A DNA stretch of 64,000 nt. It comes from Mastigias papua. Lineage: Eukaryota; Cnidaria; Scyphozoa; Rhizostomeae; Mastigiidae. Positions within the stretch are counted from its first letter, which is position 1, and each line of letters starts with the position of its first letter. Shown one piece after another: positions 61,280 through 64,000 of the stretch. The notes below the pieces were generated by a model. It made no database searches. It was not told the origin of the DNA and saw only the letters and a program-made list of their open reading frames with translations. A program made the position numbers and the translations under genes. The stretch lies in the NCBI GenBank assembly GCA_964019165.1, contig OZ025268.1:12978359-13042358 (forward strand), written 5' to 3'.

Positions 61280-64000
61280 CTGAAGAAACCAAGTGTACAA
61301 TTGCATAAAGTATTCCAATTTACAAATTGTTACAAGTGGCCAATACTCACTCCCCCTTTCGCAAAGTTTGAATGAAAACAAATGTAAGGTCCGTGGATTT
61401 AGCGAAAGAATAATTACTAAAGCTTGCCAAACAGTGAGAAAGGGAGAGAGAGCAAAAGCTAACAAAATTTGGTAGCTTATTTACAAAACAGTCATATCAA
61501 TCCGGAAAACACTTTTCTAACGATGGGCTCACTCTCCCATAACACAGTCTTTTGCATTTCAGATACTATTCTGCTGCACTCATTACTGTCCTGTATTAAC
61601 TGGCACAAATCTTCCTCCAACTGTCCAACTCCCCCGCCTAAGCATCCTATAACTGCTGGTATGAAGTGTATTTTGTACGAACTCCTCCTCTCTCTTAATT
61701 CGAAACATACCTGCTGGTATTTTTGAATTTTCTCCAACCGCTTATTTACTTTGTTGTTCTCGCTAGGGCATGCCATATCTACAATATATATTTCATTCTT
61801 CTCATTATCTTCGAGGGTCAGATCTGACCGTCTAGCTGTGCAAGTCGTTCTCATTCTATATTCCCAGTCCCACAGCAGTTTCTTTCCGCCATGTTATATG
61901 ACCTTTCCTTTTTCCCATTTCTCCACATACCATTTTGTTCCTTCTGGTAGCAATCCATTCTTAATGCATCATTGCACTGCAAGAACTTTTAACGCCTTGT
62001 CATGTCTTCTAACGTATTCAAATCCAGCCAACTTCTGGCACTCAGCTAGCAAATGCTGTACAGTCTCTCTATACTCTCCGCAAAGTCTACAAAAGTCCTC
62101 GCTAATCAAACCTCTCAGTTTCTTCCATGATCGTGTTTCCACCATTTGCTACTGCAAACTGAAAATCGAAGCCGTCTTCCTAGGGTCTGAATTACACCTC
62201 AACCACCCATAATCACCCTTGTCAAACCCTAATGGTATCTCGCTCTGCAGAATCTTGGTCCTAAAACTGTCAACTTTATTTCGCTTTGTCCCATCATTGA
62301 TCATCTTCTTTAGCGTCTTCCATACAGCTCTCCAATTCTTATGATGTTCAGACCTAATCCTTACGCTTCCTATCCCAAATTCCACATCCTCCTGTACCTT
62401 CTTCATCACTTCTTCCACCTCTCTCTTAATTGATGTAAATTCAATTCCATGTTCGTATTCCCAAGCTGCTTTTATCCATATATTTGTTGACGTAGCCATA
62501 TAGCAAGCTACCCGTACCTTTGTTTCATCATAAACCTCTTTAAAGCTTTTTAGTCCTCTTCCACCATCTACTCTTTTCATATACAGTCTTTCGTCACTAG
62601 CTTGTCTGCCATGGAAACCTTTATCTCTCAAAATAGCTTTTACACTCTTATCTAACTGTTCTAAATCTCCTTTTCGTAAATTACAAACATTCATAATATA
62701 TCCAGCTACTGGTATCACTCTGCAATTTATGGCTTTCATTAAATTTTCATCATTCAGGTTAAGGCTTACAAGCTGTTCTGTCCTTCTCTTTACCTCTTTC
62801 TTGACTCTTTCCATCACTCTCTTCACATCAATTTTATCTCCTTGCTCACAGCCTAAAAATTTATAAATTTCATTCTCATTAGGATCCAGTGCTCTCATCT
62901 TCTCTTGCAATATATCAAGTCCCATTCCTTTGATCATTTTCCCATCCTTAAACACTACCTCAGCATATTTCTTAACTCCATAGCATGCTCCTGTGTCACT
63001 GCTTACTTTCACGATTATTTCATTAACTATCTCCAGTTTTTTATGGCTCTCCTGGTACACCTTCAAATCGTCTATAAATAAACTGTGTGTTCTCTTAATC
63101 ATTCTCTCTCCGGCCGCACCCATCCTATAGCCATCTGTCTCCTCTAAAATCATTGCTACCGGTACCTCGGTTAAACAGAAGCCAACTGGCGAATATCTAT
63201 CTCCTTGTAAAAAGCCTTTCGAAATCTAAATCCAACGACTAACTTGCAATTTACCCCATTCATTAAGCTCCAACCTAGTTTTCCATCCAGACATTAACTT
63301 GTTTAAGACATTCAAAATGCTGGCCGGTATACCCATCCATTCGTACACTCTAAGCATCCAATCGTGTCTCACCATATCGTATGCCTTTTGGTAATCATAA
63401 AATGCTACCGCCAGATTTCTCTTGCTATTTCTCACCTCATCCATTATGGCATTATCTACTAAAAGCTGATCTACTGTTCCCAACACCCCAGAGCATGTCC
63501 CCAATTGTCCTTTATCCCACATTCCATTCGTATCTGCATGAGCTTTCATATGTTTTCCTATCATTCCTGAACAAATCTTATAACAGGTATTCAGACATGT
63601 GATTGGTCGATAGTCTTTCTCGTGACTTAAATCTTCTGTCTTTGGAAGTAGAATTGTCCTCCCAAGTGTAAGCCATCACGGTATCCGTTGTGTATTTGTT
63701 ATCCAACTGCTCATACACTTTACTAGCGATTTCCATGCTCCTCGAAATTTCTTCCACCAGAAATTGTGTATTCCATCCACTCCTGGAGCAGACCAGTTTT
63801 TTCTCTTTCTTATGATTTCATACAATGTCCTTTCTGTGATGACTAAGTCCTCTACCTGCTGCACTTTTGCCTTTATCTTCTCTGAGACATTTTCCATCCA
63901 TTTCGCAGTTTTGCGGTGTTTTGGTTTCGTCCTCCCATATTTCAGCCCAAAAGGCAGCAAATTTTTCCATGTCTGGAACTACACCCTTCTTATTGTTTAT
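61280..64000 (-). mobile_element. Type III divergent RLE retrotransposon, runs off the right edge
   Basis: A minus-strand element clearly different from types I and II but with the same domain order. Its 3' end meets the ATT tract next to copy I-6. The 5' end is outside the window. Confidence 0.75.
61492..64000 (-). pseudogene. Type III RT/endonuclease protein, five stops and a frameshift
   Basis: Open pieces share one frame: 63960-63676 (KNWSAPGVDGIHNFWWKKF), 63675-63226 (KDYRPITCLNTCYKICSGMI; AFYDYQKAYDMVRHDW, motif A; stop TAG at 63226), 63225-62149 (GFLQGDRYSPVGF, motif B; LFIDDLKVY, motif C with I for A/M), then CRLCGEYRETVQHLLAEC knuckle (near 62080), further TGA/TAA stops near 61972 and 61898, and the endonuclease ARRSDLTLEDNEKNEIYIVD with MACP (61854-61770), where P of R-P-D reads S. 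A stop also lies at 63676-63678, and a frame change near 63935 leads to DMEKFAAFWAEIWE at the edge. Long dead. Confidence 0.78.

Noticed and set aside
323..62212. Many plus-strand open frames of 60-150 codons opposite the minus-strand elements
   Set aside because: They are antisense shadows: rich in F, S, L and I, recur at the same antisense offsets in paralogous copies, and show no domain or start context.
1..64000. Bacterial-type signals (operons, Shine-Dalgarno sites, CRISPR arrays, rho-independent terminators)
   Set aside because: All element families are eukaryotic; tandem repeats are microsatellites without spacer structure.

Overview
This is animal nuclear DNA made almost entirely of transposable elements. 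It is AT-rich, and no host gene can be recognised with confidence. The families present (R2/R4-superclade non-LTR retrotransposons with a restriction-like endonuclease, Penelope-like elements with a GIY-YIG domain, BEL/Pao, PIF/Harbinger and hAT) together suggest an invertebrate metazoan; the sequence does not fix the species.

Layout. Positions 1-26586 and 41393-64000 are strings of non-LTR elements packed end to end and separated by little except ATT/TTA microsatellite. Those on the minus strand are Dong/R4-like. I call them type I (N-terminus with SPGR..QRGPGR motifs), type II (N-terminus RIGRRA..QGPRPS) and a divergent type III at the right edge. Those on the plus strand are a different family with two N-terminal zinc fingers and an FADD reverse transcriptase (H-type, NeSL/HERO-like). 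Every type I-III copy is minus and every H-type copy is plus. Each thus reads into the same (ATT)n array in a fixed direction, as expected if the endonucleases recognise the repeat. Intact long ORFs: type I at 8534-11920 and 18191-21598, type II at 41519-45178, H-type at 14669-17881. The rest carry stops, frameshifts, internal deletions or 5' truncations.

The centre, 26587-41392, is a nested DNA-transposon block. A MADF/BESS-type gene fragment (minus) is split by a PIF/Harbinger element (27302-33322, TTA target duplication). That element holds a hAT element (27788-31454, 8-bp target duplication), which holds a 5'-truncated Penelope-like element, which holds a BEL/Pao remnant with one LTR. A second Harbinger remnant, simple repeats and a second Penelope-like element follow; the latter has cut into a type II copy.

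How the parts work together. In the non-LTR elements one protein supplies N-terminal nucleic-acid binding, reverse transcription, a CCHC knuckle and an R-P-D..D endonuclease for target-primed insertion. The most interesting signal is RNA-level. The 5' leaders of type I and II elements, running into the start of the ORF, contain hairpins whose two arms change together between copies. This suggests a conserved structured 5' RNA, comparable in position to the protein-binding 5' RNA of R2, and one type II copy carries a type I leader.
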